64,000 bases of DNA, from NCBI GenBank assembly GCA_033030425.1, contig JAUFSD010000013.1:1364001-1428000 (forward strand), written 5' to 3'. A model generated the notes under the pieces. That model ran no database searches. It was not told the DNA's origin and saw only the letters and a program-made list of their open reading frames with translations. Position 1 is the first letter of the stretch, and each line of letters begins with the position of its first letter. The stretch comes from Verpa conica (Eukaryota; Ascomycota; Pezizomycetes; Pezizales; Morchellaceae). Position numbers and translations under genes: made by a program. Shown piece by piece: positions 53,904 to 64,000 of the stretch.

Positions 53904-56900
53904 GTTGACCCATCGTGGTGGAAAAGGGTGTAGGAAAGGGAATAATAATCTGGTGTTGAGTGGAGTTCATTATTGTGTGTGAGTCTGTTGGGTATAGTTT
54001 AGGTCATGAAGTGTTCTTTTTATCTGGTTTTGTTCTCTTTTTTCGGACTGGGCTTTTGTTGGTTACGGGTGTAATGGGTTTGACGGTTTTTTTATGATTA
54101 CAAGACGTATATTGATAATGGCTCCTGTATGAACACCTTCCCTAACATCTGAGTAGCTATTTACTACTTATCTTTACGTATAAGCTTCTCGATAAACTTG
54201 TAGTCTTTCGAATATGCTAGTCTCTTTTTACAATGGGGTAACTAGAGTAAGAGACGGCGGTTTCCGATTTAGCCCCCCTCTTCACTCACCGGAGAGCTTG
54301 CCTCACCCCCGGACAGCTAGATTGTAGATGTAGAAATTCAAAATCCTACCCCTATCCGCTCTCATAGGATCTTCCACCGGAGATTGAATACAGTCTCTCC
54401 CAGGGATGTGGCAAACTTCCCAAGAAAAAACCAACATGACCCCTAATGTCTTGATCTTACCAAAAATCCCCCTATCAGCGTATCCTCGGGAGCAACTCTA
54501 TCAAAGACACGGGTAATCACAAAACGTCACTCGGGCCCATCGCCGGTCCTTCCGTCCGTCTAGATGAAGCACGGACGAAGCATTGAATCAGGACCAATAG
54601 TATTGTATTATAACCTCTTCTTTTCTTTTTCCTTTCTCTTTCCGGGATGGCCCTGCGCGCTAGTTGGGTGGGCTATTGCGGGGTGGATGTACGCGTATGG
54701 CGGGTAGAATTGTTGGGGGTCACTTTTTCTGCCTAGGCGGAGGGGGAATGATTGCTCGTCCCCCTTATCCTCCCACTAGCTAGCTCTCTACCTATTTACC
54801 TCCTAGAGTTTTTTTCTTTTCTCCTAGCGTGTTGTTAATTCTAGAGGCGAAACTTTGGCCTCATTATGACGATTCATATTCTACGCGTGATGGACACGGA
54901 AGAGTCTGGCGACGGCGGCGATCGGGAGGGGCGGAGGGCTCATCCCGAACACGGGATTGAGATCGTGGATGATCTCTACGATAGTCACGAGGGGTCACTC
55001 GAGTTAATCACCGAGTTTTTTTTCTTGTCGGTGTTGGTTATACGTGATCATAAACATCCTTTCCTTCTTTTTTGCAGATCTAACTCGGGAAAAAAAGAAA
55101 CATCGGCGGAACCCGAAGTTTCTTTCTTTTCACCTTATGAAACAATTAGTAACTAGAGCACAGATCGTAAAAAAGCTTACGATAGCCTTTTCGATCTTTT
55201 AACCACGGCACGTGCACTCGCGATCGGAAAGGAAGGAGTGGTGGGGAGAATCCCGAGTCTTGGTGCTAGTTGTTTTACTTTTTTTCTTCGGCTTTTTGGT
55301 GTCTAGGAAGCACAGACAGAGAGTTTTTAATACCTATCAATGGTGATCTTTTGTTTTTCATACATGGGAAGGACACCCGGCGGTAATAATAGGTGGGATA
55401 ATTAGATGGGATTTTGTTTCAGGGCTATTCGTTACCTTTGTCTAAGACTTTGTGGCTGGTTGACACCACTCGGAAATCATTGTTAATTGGCTTATTACAA
55501 CCTGTCGACATAGGGGGATTCCTCTGGTAGTTTGATTAAGCTGGTTAATTTTGTGAGAGGAACCTGGGGAAATGGAACACTAGATTGCTTCTATGCACCT
55601 GCAACCTGCATCTAGCCGAGCCCATAATTAGGAAATACGAGCTCTTCTTTTTTTGTGTGTTTATCGGTATTTATATGCTTAATTAATTTTCTGAATTAAA
55701 CATTATCCAGCCTAATTATCCATCTGAGGATTGACTAGTGTGAGCTTAAGGTTAATCTCCTACTTGGGCTTAATTTAACCCGTCTTTCCTTGGATCCATT
55801 CATCCATTCACTCACTCGCTCAATACAGTCGTATCGTGCTATCAAGAACCCCAACGTAAAAGATACCTTTCTGAAGGAATGACTCTCGGTTAATATCTTG
55901 ATTCACCTTCATCAAAACACGTAACTAACCTACCTACCTAGCTAGTGTAATGAATGATTTGCTACAAGAATCAGGCCTGAACGTGCACATTCCTGTCTCT
56001 AACGTAAAGAAAAACACTCCAAGAGATTGCCCTAGCATACGCACAGGTCACGAAACATCACTCCGATTTTCACATTTTTTTACTCCTACTTCTTAGGGCG
56101 GACATGGGGCATTTGAAGCTAGCTAGCTAGGGGTTTTTTTTTCTCTCTCTTCATAAGTAGTTAATTTTTGTGGGGGCGGGCGGGCGTAGGCTAGGGTTAG
56201 GGGGGTTTGGGGCGCAACCACAGGCGTAACACTAAGGTATTCCGGTTTCGGCCCGGAGGTGAGTTCTCTCCTTTTGCCGGTGTTTCGTCGGCATATTCCG
56301 ATGGTACGCGGTCGAGACGATAGGCTACACATGTGGAGGTGGAATTTAGCTAGAGGCCCTAAAGAGGTATTTGTGGTTTGAGGCGCGGTTTCACCATATG
56401 GGTTTCCGCCACGAAAAGGCGTCTATCTGTCCCGCTGCGCGCGCAATTGTGTAGGAGAGACGTACCCTAGAATATGTGTACATATATATTGTAATAAAAA
56501 GGTACTTTATAAAAAACTACCGGTAAGGCTGCCAGATCCGTCACGGGTACTATGTACGTATCTAGTCTTGGCTTCTTTTTTCTTCTTCTTTTGTATCTAG
56601 ATCACCGGTCTCCCTAGGTAAATTAATATAGGGTTTTATAAATAGGTTAAAACGTTCATCATTTGTGGCTTATAGTGAGGAGATCGATCTGGTGGCACAC
56701 TAACATTCTGGGAGCGGTTCAGCAAAAGAAATAAATACAAAGCCTAGATATACGGGACTCTCCGTAATATTTTTACTATTAACTAGTTTTTTTCTTCTTT
56801 TCTTTTCTTTTCTTTCTTCACTAGACAGGAGGCATAAATGGTCTCAGTCATATAATTGATGTATGGCGACCAATTGACGAATTCAAGAGAGGGGGGATTT

Positions 56901-57464
56901 CCTCATCCCTTTCTTTAGTCCCTCCATCAATTATGTCAAATATGGGTTTGAAGGGTCCATTCGCATCTCGCTTACGTACAATCCAGGTTTCTTGCCTCCG
57001 TGGCTGGGATACCCGAGTGAGTTCCGGTGCCCTCTCTACTGATTGGGCGTAAGGGCATATTTATTGTCTCGTTGTGGGAGGACATCCGTAGGGCTTTAAT
57101 ATGTCACACAGACTTGCTTATGCCTGTTACCAGGATCGGCATGTCAAGAACCAGGCTGATGGGAGCGGCTGTCTGAAAGCCTCTTAGTCGCTCCCTGGAG
57201 TGAGAACTATAAACCGGGCAATAAGTATGAAGGGGGGGGAGATAGAGGAGAAAACTACCAGGATCGGATGCAGTACACATTGAGATGTTCTCGAAGAGCC
57301 CAGGACTGCACGGTTCAAGTCTATGCAGTGGCTCCTCTGTACGGCAATGGTAACCGCACTCAAGTACGTCTGTAACTATTGCTTTTTTCCCTTGAAGCTT
57401 GTAATGTTTAGAACTCCCCTTAGACAGTGTTATCAACGAAAAGCGATACTATTTACTTTGCATT
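53904..57464. other. Gene-free region downstream of ATG2
   Basis: ATG2 3' flank, then AT-rich and pyrimidine-rich DNA. Open frames such as 54866-55156 (+, 96 codons) and 57104-57436 (-, 110 codons) show no family feature. Nothing else is supported. Confidence 0.45.
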
Positions 57465-57496
57465 GAATGAATGAATGAATTTATCATAAGTACATG
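57465..57496 (-). mobile_element. 32-bp LINE 3'-tail micro-insertion with 11-bp target duplication
   Basis: The 32 bases are four GAAT units followed by TTATCATAAGTACATG, identical to the 3' end of the LINE fragment at 19026. The 11-mer TACTTTGCATT lies exactly on both sides (57454-57464 and 57497-57507). This is an extremely 5'-truncated insertion of the same family. Confidence 0.85.
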
Positions 57497-57792
57497 TACT
57501 TTGCATTTATTTGCTAACTATTTTGTAAAACTTGTTTCCTTATAACCCTAGGATATGTTTTATATATGGTCCCACTCTGTCGCACCCCTGAGAGCTATTG
57601 TTCTGGTGGTTGTCACCGGAGCGAGCTGTCAAGAGTGCACATATTATAGCTCGCCTTTTATCAACCAAGGATTGGACGATGAATCTCCTCGGTTCTAGAA
57701 CGAAGAACATGACCTTAATTATGGTACGATGGATAGACTCCCAGAAAACTTTGTTTTATCCCGTTAAAGTGGGTAACGATCTACCAGAGATA

Positions 57793-57810
57793 TGTGTGTG
57801 TGTGTGTGTG
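57793..57810. repeat. (TG)9 microsatellite
   Basis: Nine uninterrupted TG units in non-coding DNA. Confidence 0.9.
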
Positions 57811-58374
57811 CCTCTGCGGAGCAGGCTCGGTAATTTTTCATAACAGAGAATAGATCTGAGATGTATACCCGTAGGTACCACGATATATTGACCGCAGTAA
57901 TACCTGATGGCCCGGATACTTGGTCAAAGGTGGACGTGGAAACCGTTACCCCCCACGCTCCTACTTCTGGTAGCGATCCCGGCAATATCTAACAACTGCC
58001 GCTCGGCTATAGCTGCCTCGCGTTTTTGCTGCCCGGCGGGAAGGTCCGTCTTATAACCTTTTTTTTTATTCCCTTCAATCATCCTTATGCTCTCTTCAAA
58101 CACGCTAGAAGGATCGTCTTGTCCAGTACGCTGTTGTGGGGATATGGCTCCGGTCCCGGCTGGGTACAGGTGGCACAACTTTTCGTCCTATAAACATTTC
58201 GGAGTCGCGGCTTCGGGGGTCTGTCCAAGTTTGTGAGAACTTTTTGATACGGCGGGCCTGGAGAATTTCATGTAATAGTTGATAGGTCATGGAAGGGCTC
58301 GTCGCTTGTGGGTTTTACCTGGTTTACCGGTACATGACAGTTGACACAAGTGGCATCGATCTCCGTGAATTGTA

Positions 58375-58522
58375 TACTCGGGTCAGGCATCAAGTACCCG
58401 AGAGTGCAAGTTTTATATTCACCAATTGAAGGTACACTTTAATTTCTAGAGCATATCACATAAAATCAAGACCTCCTTGTCCAAGACTTGCTATTTCGGG
58501 TACTTCTTACCTGTCCCGAGTA
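58375..58522. mobile_element. 148-bp inverted-repeat element, copy 2
   Basis: Same family as 22984-23133: TA, then CTCGGG..CAGG and AAGTACCCGA, an interior with GTTTTATATTCACCAATTGA, and the complementary right arm ending CCCGAG then TA. The interior is clearly similar between copies (for example CAAGTTTTATATTC and CCAATTGAA), so the two descend from one element and are not chance palindromes. Confidence 0.8.
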
Positions 58523-60662
58523 CTAGATTAATAGATGCCGCCTACTATCTCCAACGGCAGAGACAAGGCGCCTCTCATTTTGAGGGAGGGAGGGAATTTT
58601 TGACATATGCAGGCTGACTATAAAAATATGTATCTATGCTGACGTGTTCTTGAAGGCTTGCTTGTTACCAATACCCTGGAGCGTAAGCCTATCTGCCGAT
58701 GGGCAATAAGTGCCAGAAGATATCCGAGGATTTTAGGAGTAATGAGGAAATATCGATAAGTACCCAGAACCGAACTTCGAAACGGGGTATGAGCTCATAC
58801 TACCTAAGAATACCTGCAGATCATCGCTGCGGTTGCTTAATCCGAATGCACCCCAGGGTGTGCTGCTGCCAATACATACGTTAGATAACACGCACTGTGG
58901 TCATAATCAATCACTCGAAACAATTGAGACTCTGTTCCCCAACTCGCTTATTTCTGAAGCAAGACTCGTGATATATGAGCACAAGACACAAAACGCTGAG
59001 CAAAGCCCCCCCCAAAGCCTACCCCGGTTTTCTCCTTGTACAACTTGCTCCTCGTTCATAAGCCATTTATGCCCCCCCTTTTCACCCTGCTCCCCTTGTG
59101 ACTAGCATTGCTGTAGTACGTACTCAGGCTCTCCTCGCTGACCGCCATGTGTACTTTGACCTCCTCATTAGGGTGCACAAGTAGTAGACTGAAGATTTTG
59201 TACATTTCTTACACCAAAGAGAAGCTCATCTACCTCCTTGTTTGGTGCGTGGGATTCGTGGCTTTTTGGTGGCGCGGTAGGTTCCCGGAAGCCGGGTTAA
59301 GATTATTTAGAGACAATGGGGCGTGCTAATAATTGACTGGACGTGCACGATGTTAGTCCAGTTGGAACGGAGAATCTACTAGTTCAGTTTTTTGCGTCCC
59401 TTTAGATTGATTAGGGTCTGGCTAACAACACAAGACATTTGTTGTGAAACACTTTGTTTTTGGCACTGACCACAGTTTCCTAAGAGATTTTCAGCAGAGA
59501 TCTTGTCTAGCCAGTCTCATGATGTGTCCTGAATTGTTATGGGATTGTTGGTATTGTGAATCAAGTTACAAATTGTTTTGCCTCGTATAGGGTTGAAGTG
59601 CCGTGTACAAATTTGAGAATTCGAGTTCGGAGATGGATATTTCGCAATGCTGGGCATTCAATAATGTTGGACACTATGTAAAGCTCTGGCCCCATCACTG
59701 TGATATAGAAGGTGTGGCTTCCGTGGTGGGTTACCGAGCCGCTATTTGTTGATCGCAGCTCCATCTGCCTTAGTTTCTAGTAGCCAGTTTCCGTCTTCAG
59801 AGCTGTGGTATGGGTAAATATTCCCAGTAAATCCTGGGGTTTATGTCCTGGTACATTGACCGCCCAAACGGGGGGCCCCCGCCAGGGCTACGGGGGTGCA
59901 TAGGGTACCTTAGATTCACGGCCGCAGCCACCCATCTATCCTAATCCCGATGTATATGGCCAACCAGCGGCTCACATCCGCGGAGAGAGAGAGGGAAAAA
60001 GGAACAAAAAAGAGAGGGGGAAAAAGAAAAAAAGCTTGTGCGCAATGACACTTAACGGTTTTACAGAGACGCGGCTCCCTCACCCTTTGGGGTGTTTTTG
60101 ATCTGGAACACCGTCTTGCAAGATCTACACCACAAAGGTGTTAGTCACTTGAGCAAAAGCGGTGCGAGATTTCCTGGGTAGTCGGTCGCGCGTCTATCTG
60201 AGGCAAATTGAGGCCTTCTCTTTCTGTCTGCACTTAGGGCAGTCGGCAGATTGCAGGCGAGATTCGCTGACTGGCTGTGGGTTTTATGAGGCACATGCTG
60301 GCCAGTACGTTTGGGCTGTGAGGATTTATACTTAGTCTGGGTGCCCGACGGTTCGGTTCTTGAAAAAATCGGAGCACCTTTTTCTTTGCGAATAGTCAAC
60401 AGAGGCAGAGTCAGTTAGAGGTTAATAGTTGTTACACGACAATAGTACTACCCGTCCGTATACTGTACCGGTAAGCCAGATTAACCGCTAGATTGCGGAT
60501 CCAAGATTGTTCCCATCCGTTGGCTAACTATCGTAGCCTATTTCTCCCAGCTCTGCCTCTCTCTTGGGTTTTACACTCTCTTGGTCTTTTTTTTCCCTTT
60601 CTTTCTGCTATTGCGCCAGCGTCCCAAGTCGACTTTCCGGGGTTCAATAAACCTGTATAAGA

Positions 60663-62044
60663 ATGTCGCAGAGCATCTCCGACATCAAGGTGTCAAGTAT
60701 AGCCTTTGGCTTTACAATTGGCTTTGGCTTCTTGACAACATGGAATGCGATCAAGCAAACAGTGCGATCAAGGAGGCCCTGGGCATCAGCATATATCTAC
60801 ATGATCTGGGGAGAGATCATTGCAAACGTCGCGATCTCAATCCAGGCTTACTTGTATTTGAGCGGGGTAACAGAGTTCAAGTAAGGCTTGAAATCTTCCA
60901 TTACACTTGGATCCAGATACTGATTTTCTCTCTCTCTCTCTAGCTTAGCATACGCTTTTGTACTTCGTAAGTCGACAATTAATATTCATCATTCTCGAAG
61001 ATAGAGCTGACAAAGAATCAAGTTTCATTATGGGTGTTTGAGCTCCAACTTTTAATGCAAATTATCATCAATCGAGTTGCCATTGTAATGTCGGACAAGC
61101 GCAAAGCTTCAAAGATAAAATGGGGCACAGCGCTTGCTGTTACATTGATTAATATCTCGGTTTTCTGTATCTGGATTCCAGCGAAGCTCCAGGTCAACGA
61201 AACGTAGCTTATCCCCCCCCGTTATTATTAATCTAGATAACTAGTCGCTGACAAATCCTACAGGTACATTGCTATAAACGCTGTTTGGGACAGGATAGAA
61301 AAAATCATAATCCTGCTCATTGATGCTGCTCTGAATTGGTACTTTATTAGAGTTGTCAAGGCCCGGCTTGTTTCTCAAGGGTTAACAAAATACGACAAAT
61401 TGGTCCGGTTCAATGTTCGTATCGTTTTAATATCGTTGACGATGGATGCTTTAATTATTGGACTTATGAGTTTGAAGAATGGCGCTGTGTTTGTCTTCCC
61501 ACATATCCCCCCTCGCCTTAGATGGGGTGCAGGTTTACTAATATGTGCTTGGGCGAATAGTTATATCCAACTGCATCCTCTAGCCTACACCGTCAAGCTG
61601 AACATCGAAATGTCTATGGCCGACCTGATTACAAAAATCGCTAGGGATAAAAAGGATATAGAACTGAGCAGTAGCAGCGCAGCACGAGGGGCCGGAACAT
61701 TGGTCAGCAACCACACAAAGCCCTCAATTATCATCCATACCCAGAAGGATGTTATTGTACAATCAACCGTTGGAGATCTTGATGAGGATCAACACAGCCA
61801 AAACAGCCAGGGAAGAGATAATGACGAGAGGCCTCTCAAGGACGGAACATGGGGTAATGGGCGAAATGAAGTAACTGCGACCGCAGCTTATCCACCAACT
61901 TTCCATGAGGTAAGATCCAACTCCACTCCCCCTTCACTCTTGCCAATCGTTTAAGCCTGTAACTCTTGATATATATAGTCGGGAAACTTTTCCCGCAGAT
62001 TCTCTCGCGATCGTACTCGACAGCTAATTCGGGACGAGGAATAG
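60663..62044 (+). CDS. Fungal integral membrane protein with about seven helices, five exons (383 aa)
   Basis: Exons 60663-60880, 60944-60966, 61005-61203, 61264-61909 and 61979-62044; phases 2, 1, 2, 0 match at every join. Helices: IAFGFTIGFGFLTTWNAI, the segment around YIYMIWGEIIANVAI, LWVFELQLLMQIIINRVAIV, ALAVTLINISVFCIWIPAKL, IEKIIILLIDAALNWYFI and VRIVLISLTMDALIIGLMSL, with a possible further one near GAGLLICAWANSYIQL. The signature LHPLAYTVKLNIEMSMADLI and NAVWDRIEK mark an ascomycete-only membrane family of unknown function. The tail is long and hydrophilic. Odd points are a 23-nt second exon and a 38-nt second intron; without that exon the frame fails. A retained intron within 61488-61560 is possible, because the family usually lacks the FPHIPPRLRW stretch. 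Confidence 0.75.
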
Positions 62045-64000
62045 TAGGAATATCCACCTTCCGCTAGACAACCAGTATAACTGGGAAAATGGGAGTGAAG
62101 GTTAATGAATTTTTTTTTTCCTTAATTTAGCGTATACAGTTTTTTTTTCTCTCACAAAATGTACATTAATTATTTTTTTTTCTTGAACTTTACTTTTTAG
62201 TATTAAAGGGGATATATTTATCCTTAATTTATGACTACTATTACCTAGGTTTATATCGCCTATTCAATGGCAGTTTTGAATTAGTGCATGTGCCGACACC
62301 CGCCTACCACTTATGGTTACTCGCCGTTTAATTAGAAAAGTTACATGGTATTCCCTCGAATAGTATACTCGTCAGGGGTGTGAAGCATTGGGGTAGACGA
62401 GGTTGTCACAGATCTGAGCGGTCACAGTTCTGCTCTATTGCTATCGCCGTTCTTCGCTGCGTTTTATTGCGTCACGGGTCTGTGTAGCTGTTATATTCTC
62501 CCTTCAAGTATCCCAATACATACTTCGGCCCTGACACGAGTGCACCTATCAATCATTTACCTATGTAGAATAAGAGTACAATGCCAAAGAGAAGAGTGTA
62601 CTCGGTACGGAATTCCAAGAAATCCGTATATTATATAATTAAGCTAATTTTATCGTAGGAATTGATTCTTAGTAAAAGTAGTAGTCTTACATTTAAATTT
62701 TCTCAATAATGCAATCTTGTTTTGTTTTTTTCGTACTGTATGGAACCCCATGAGCTCTGCTAATTATCCCCGGGCTCCTTCTGGTCCCTTGAGTTTATGC
62801 AGTAAATGTATGTACTCCACAGCTGCACAGTAGTGTTACCGGAAGGCCGCATTTTCTTAGCTAATATAAACAAAAACATAAATCTACAATTACACATCGT
62901 ACCATCTTCACGCCCTAAATGCAGGTTCCAAACAAGGGGCATTTACTTAATGTGATGCACCCCAGTGGATGAAATACGGTATAATCTGATTAAATTCGGC
63001 CCGCTGCGCGCAGTAGGGGTATTTTTCCCCCACTAAAACATGCAGAATTGACGTCCAGGACACTAGAAAGGCAGGCTCTCTCTCTCCTTGGTCAAGATAG
63101 CTGTAATCCCCGCCGCAGCGGGTCGAATTTGATCAGATTATGTATATGGTTAGTAGATATTTTGTACCTATTGCCTATCGCGGGTACTTGTAGACCGGTG
63201 ACGTTTTTAGAAAGCTTTTGTGTGCGATAATAGGTATTCCGGATTGCCATTTATGACTGCTTAGACAGCGAAATTTATGCAGGAAGGTATTTGCACGCAA
63301 TGTATGGGGTTCCGGTACTGCAAGGTGTGACTGCATCAGCATCTCTCCACGCCGCTGACTCGTGTCCACCTGGTACTTCTCTGCATGCTTTACCATGGTC
63401 CGCATGAGTCACGTGTATGGTACGGGAAAGGAAAAGAAAAGAAAAACATCGTATGAACATAGTTATTATCTTTCCATCTCCTAGTGTTCCGCGATACAAT
63501 TATGGGCAATGCCGAGCGCACGGTTCTCTCACAGCTCAAGAATGCGCATAAGTGGCATAAACCCGAATGCTTGAAGGGAAAAAAAAAAAAAAAGTGAGAT
63601 CTGCACAAGATGCCTCATCAAGCCAACGATCTCGATTTCTCGTCCTTCTCACTTCTGCAGTTCTATCCATCGAGAACTAAGAAGGAAGCGTATGTAGCTG
63701 CCTGTTGGGGTCCCCCCAAAATTCCTGTTCACAGACCCTAATTTGTGTTCGATACTGCAAGGAAGGGAACACTCAAGTATTCGGCGGTATTCAGAGCGTC
63801 ACTTTAGCGCTCTAATGGCCGCTCCATAGAGCAGCAGGCTTACGTACACGCGGTAAGCTCTACTGCCACGATAATACATAGAGCTCGACAAGAGTACATG
63901 TATAATTAGGTGGTTTAAGTAAATTATACGGGGAACTGTAAGGGTTTTCGTTCGGACAAACAAAAAAAATATTTAATCTCTTCTCTTTGTTATGTTGTGC
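62045..64000. other. Gene-free right end
   Basis: T-rich tracts at 62110-62180, then AT-rich DNA. Short frames only; nothing recognised on either strand. Confidence 0.45.

Larger units (their letters stand above)
57508..60662. other. Gene-poor region
   Basis: A (TG)9 tract at 57793-57810 and the second 148-bp element at 58375 lie here. Two overlapping minus-strand frames at 57924-58290 read like one frame-shifted coding fragment (DPSSVFEESIRMIEGNKK, then QQKREAAIAERQLLDIAG) but match nothing I can name. The promoter of the gene at 60663 is at the right end. Confidence 0.4.

Noticed and set aside
54866..55156. 96-codon plus-strand frame starting MTIHILRVMDTEE
   Set aside because: No family feature and T-run-driven translation; a possible TTTTTTGCAG acceptor inside it leads to no better frame.

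Overview
The window is nuclear DNA of a filamentous ascomycete. The evidence is the set of gene families (an ATG2 and a NUP85 with fungal-type extensions, fungal-only multipass membrane proteins, F-box/ankyrin proteins), short GT-AG introns (mostly about 50-120 nt), and long AT-rich intergenic stretches with small transposon relics. The expanded F-box/ankyrin family and loose gene spacing fit a Pezizomycete (truffle or morel relatives), but that placement is inference and I cannot name a genus.

Layout. Bases 1-34,000 are accessory DNA. Seven F-box/ankyrin genes lie here (365-1537 -, 13284-14753 -, 15565-16701 -, 17426-19025 +, 28112-29455 +, 30196-31290 +, 31541-33538 +), with one protein kinase/ankyrin fusion (5874-9859 +). 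Mixed in are a beta-trefoil lectin-like gene, a MYND zinc-finger gene of three exons, a tRNA or tRNA-like locus, a multipass membrane protein, and an 85-residue MGCF-start membrane protein whose only intron carries a 595-bp transposon. Mobile relics are numerous: three TA-flanked inverted-repeat elements, a 445-bp truncated LINE with a 13-bp target duplication directly after a stop codon, and the intron element.

Bases 34,000-64,000 are sparser and more conserved. They hold a two-exon acidic Trp-rich protein of unknown function, a large gene-free stretch, then NUP85 (-) and ATG2 (+) head to head across a 1.3-kb shared upstream region. After another gene-poor stretch comes a five-exon fungal membrane protein. 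A second copy of the 148-150-bp element and a 32-bp LINE micro-insertion lie in that gene-poor stretch.

How the genes may work together. F-box/ankyrin proteins are expected to recruit ankyrin-bound clients to SCF ubiquitin ligases. The kinase/ankyrin protein couples an apparently intact Ser/Thr kinase to about 20 ankyrin repeats, twelve of them forming six near-identical 66-residue dyads. A signalling domain joined to a fast-renewing repeat array resembles fungal NLR-type receptors without the nucleotide-binding domain. The cluster could be a diversifying intracellular recognition repertoire; this is inference. A second cluster-wide pattern is that coding strands of the F-box/ankyrin genes are C-rich in the 5' part and G-rich in the 3' part, with a switch inside each gene.

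Limits: exon joins were made by eye from splice consensus, reading phase and family expectation. No searches or folding were run.
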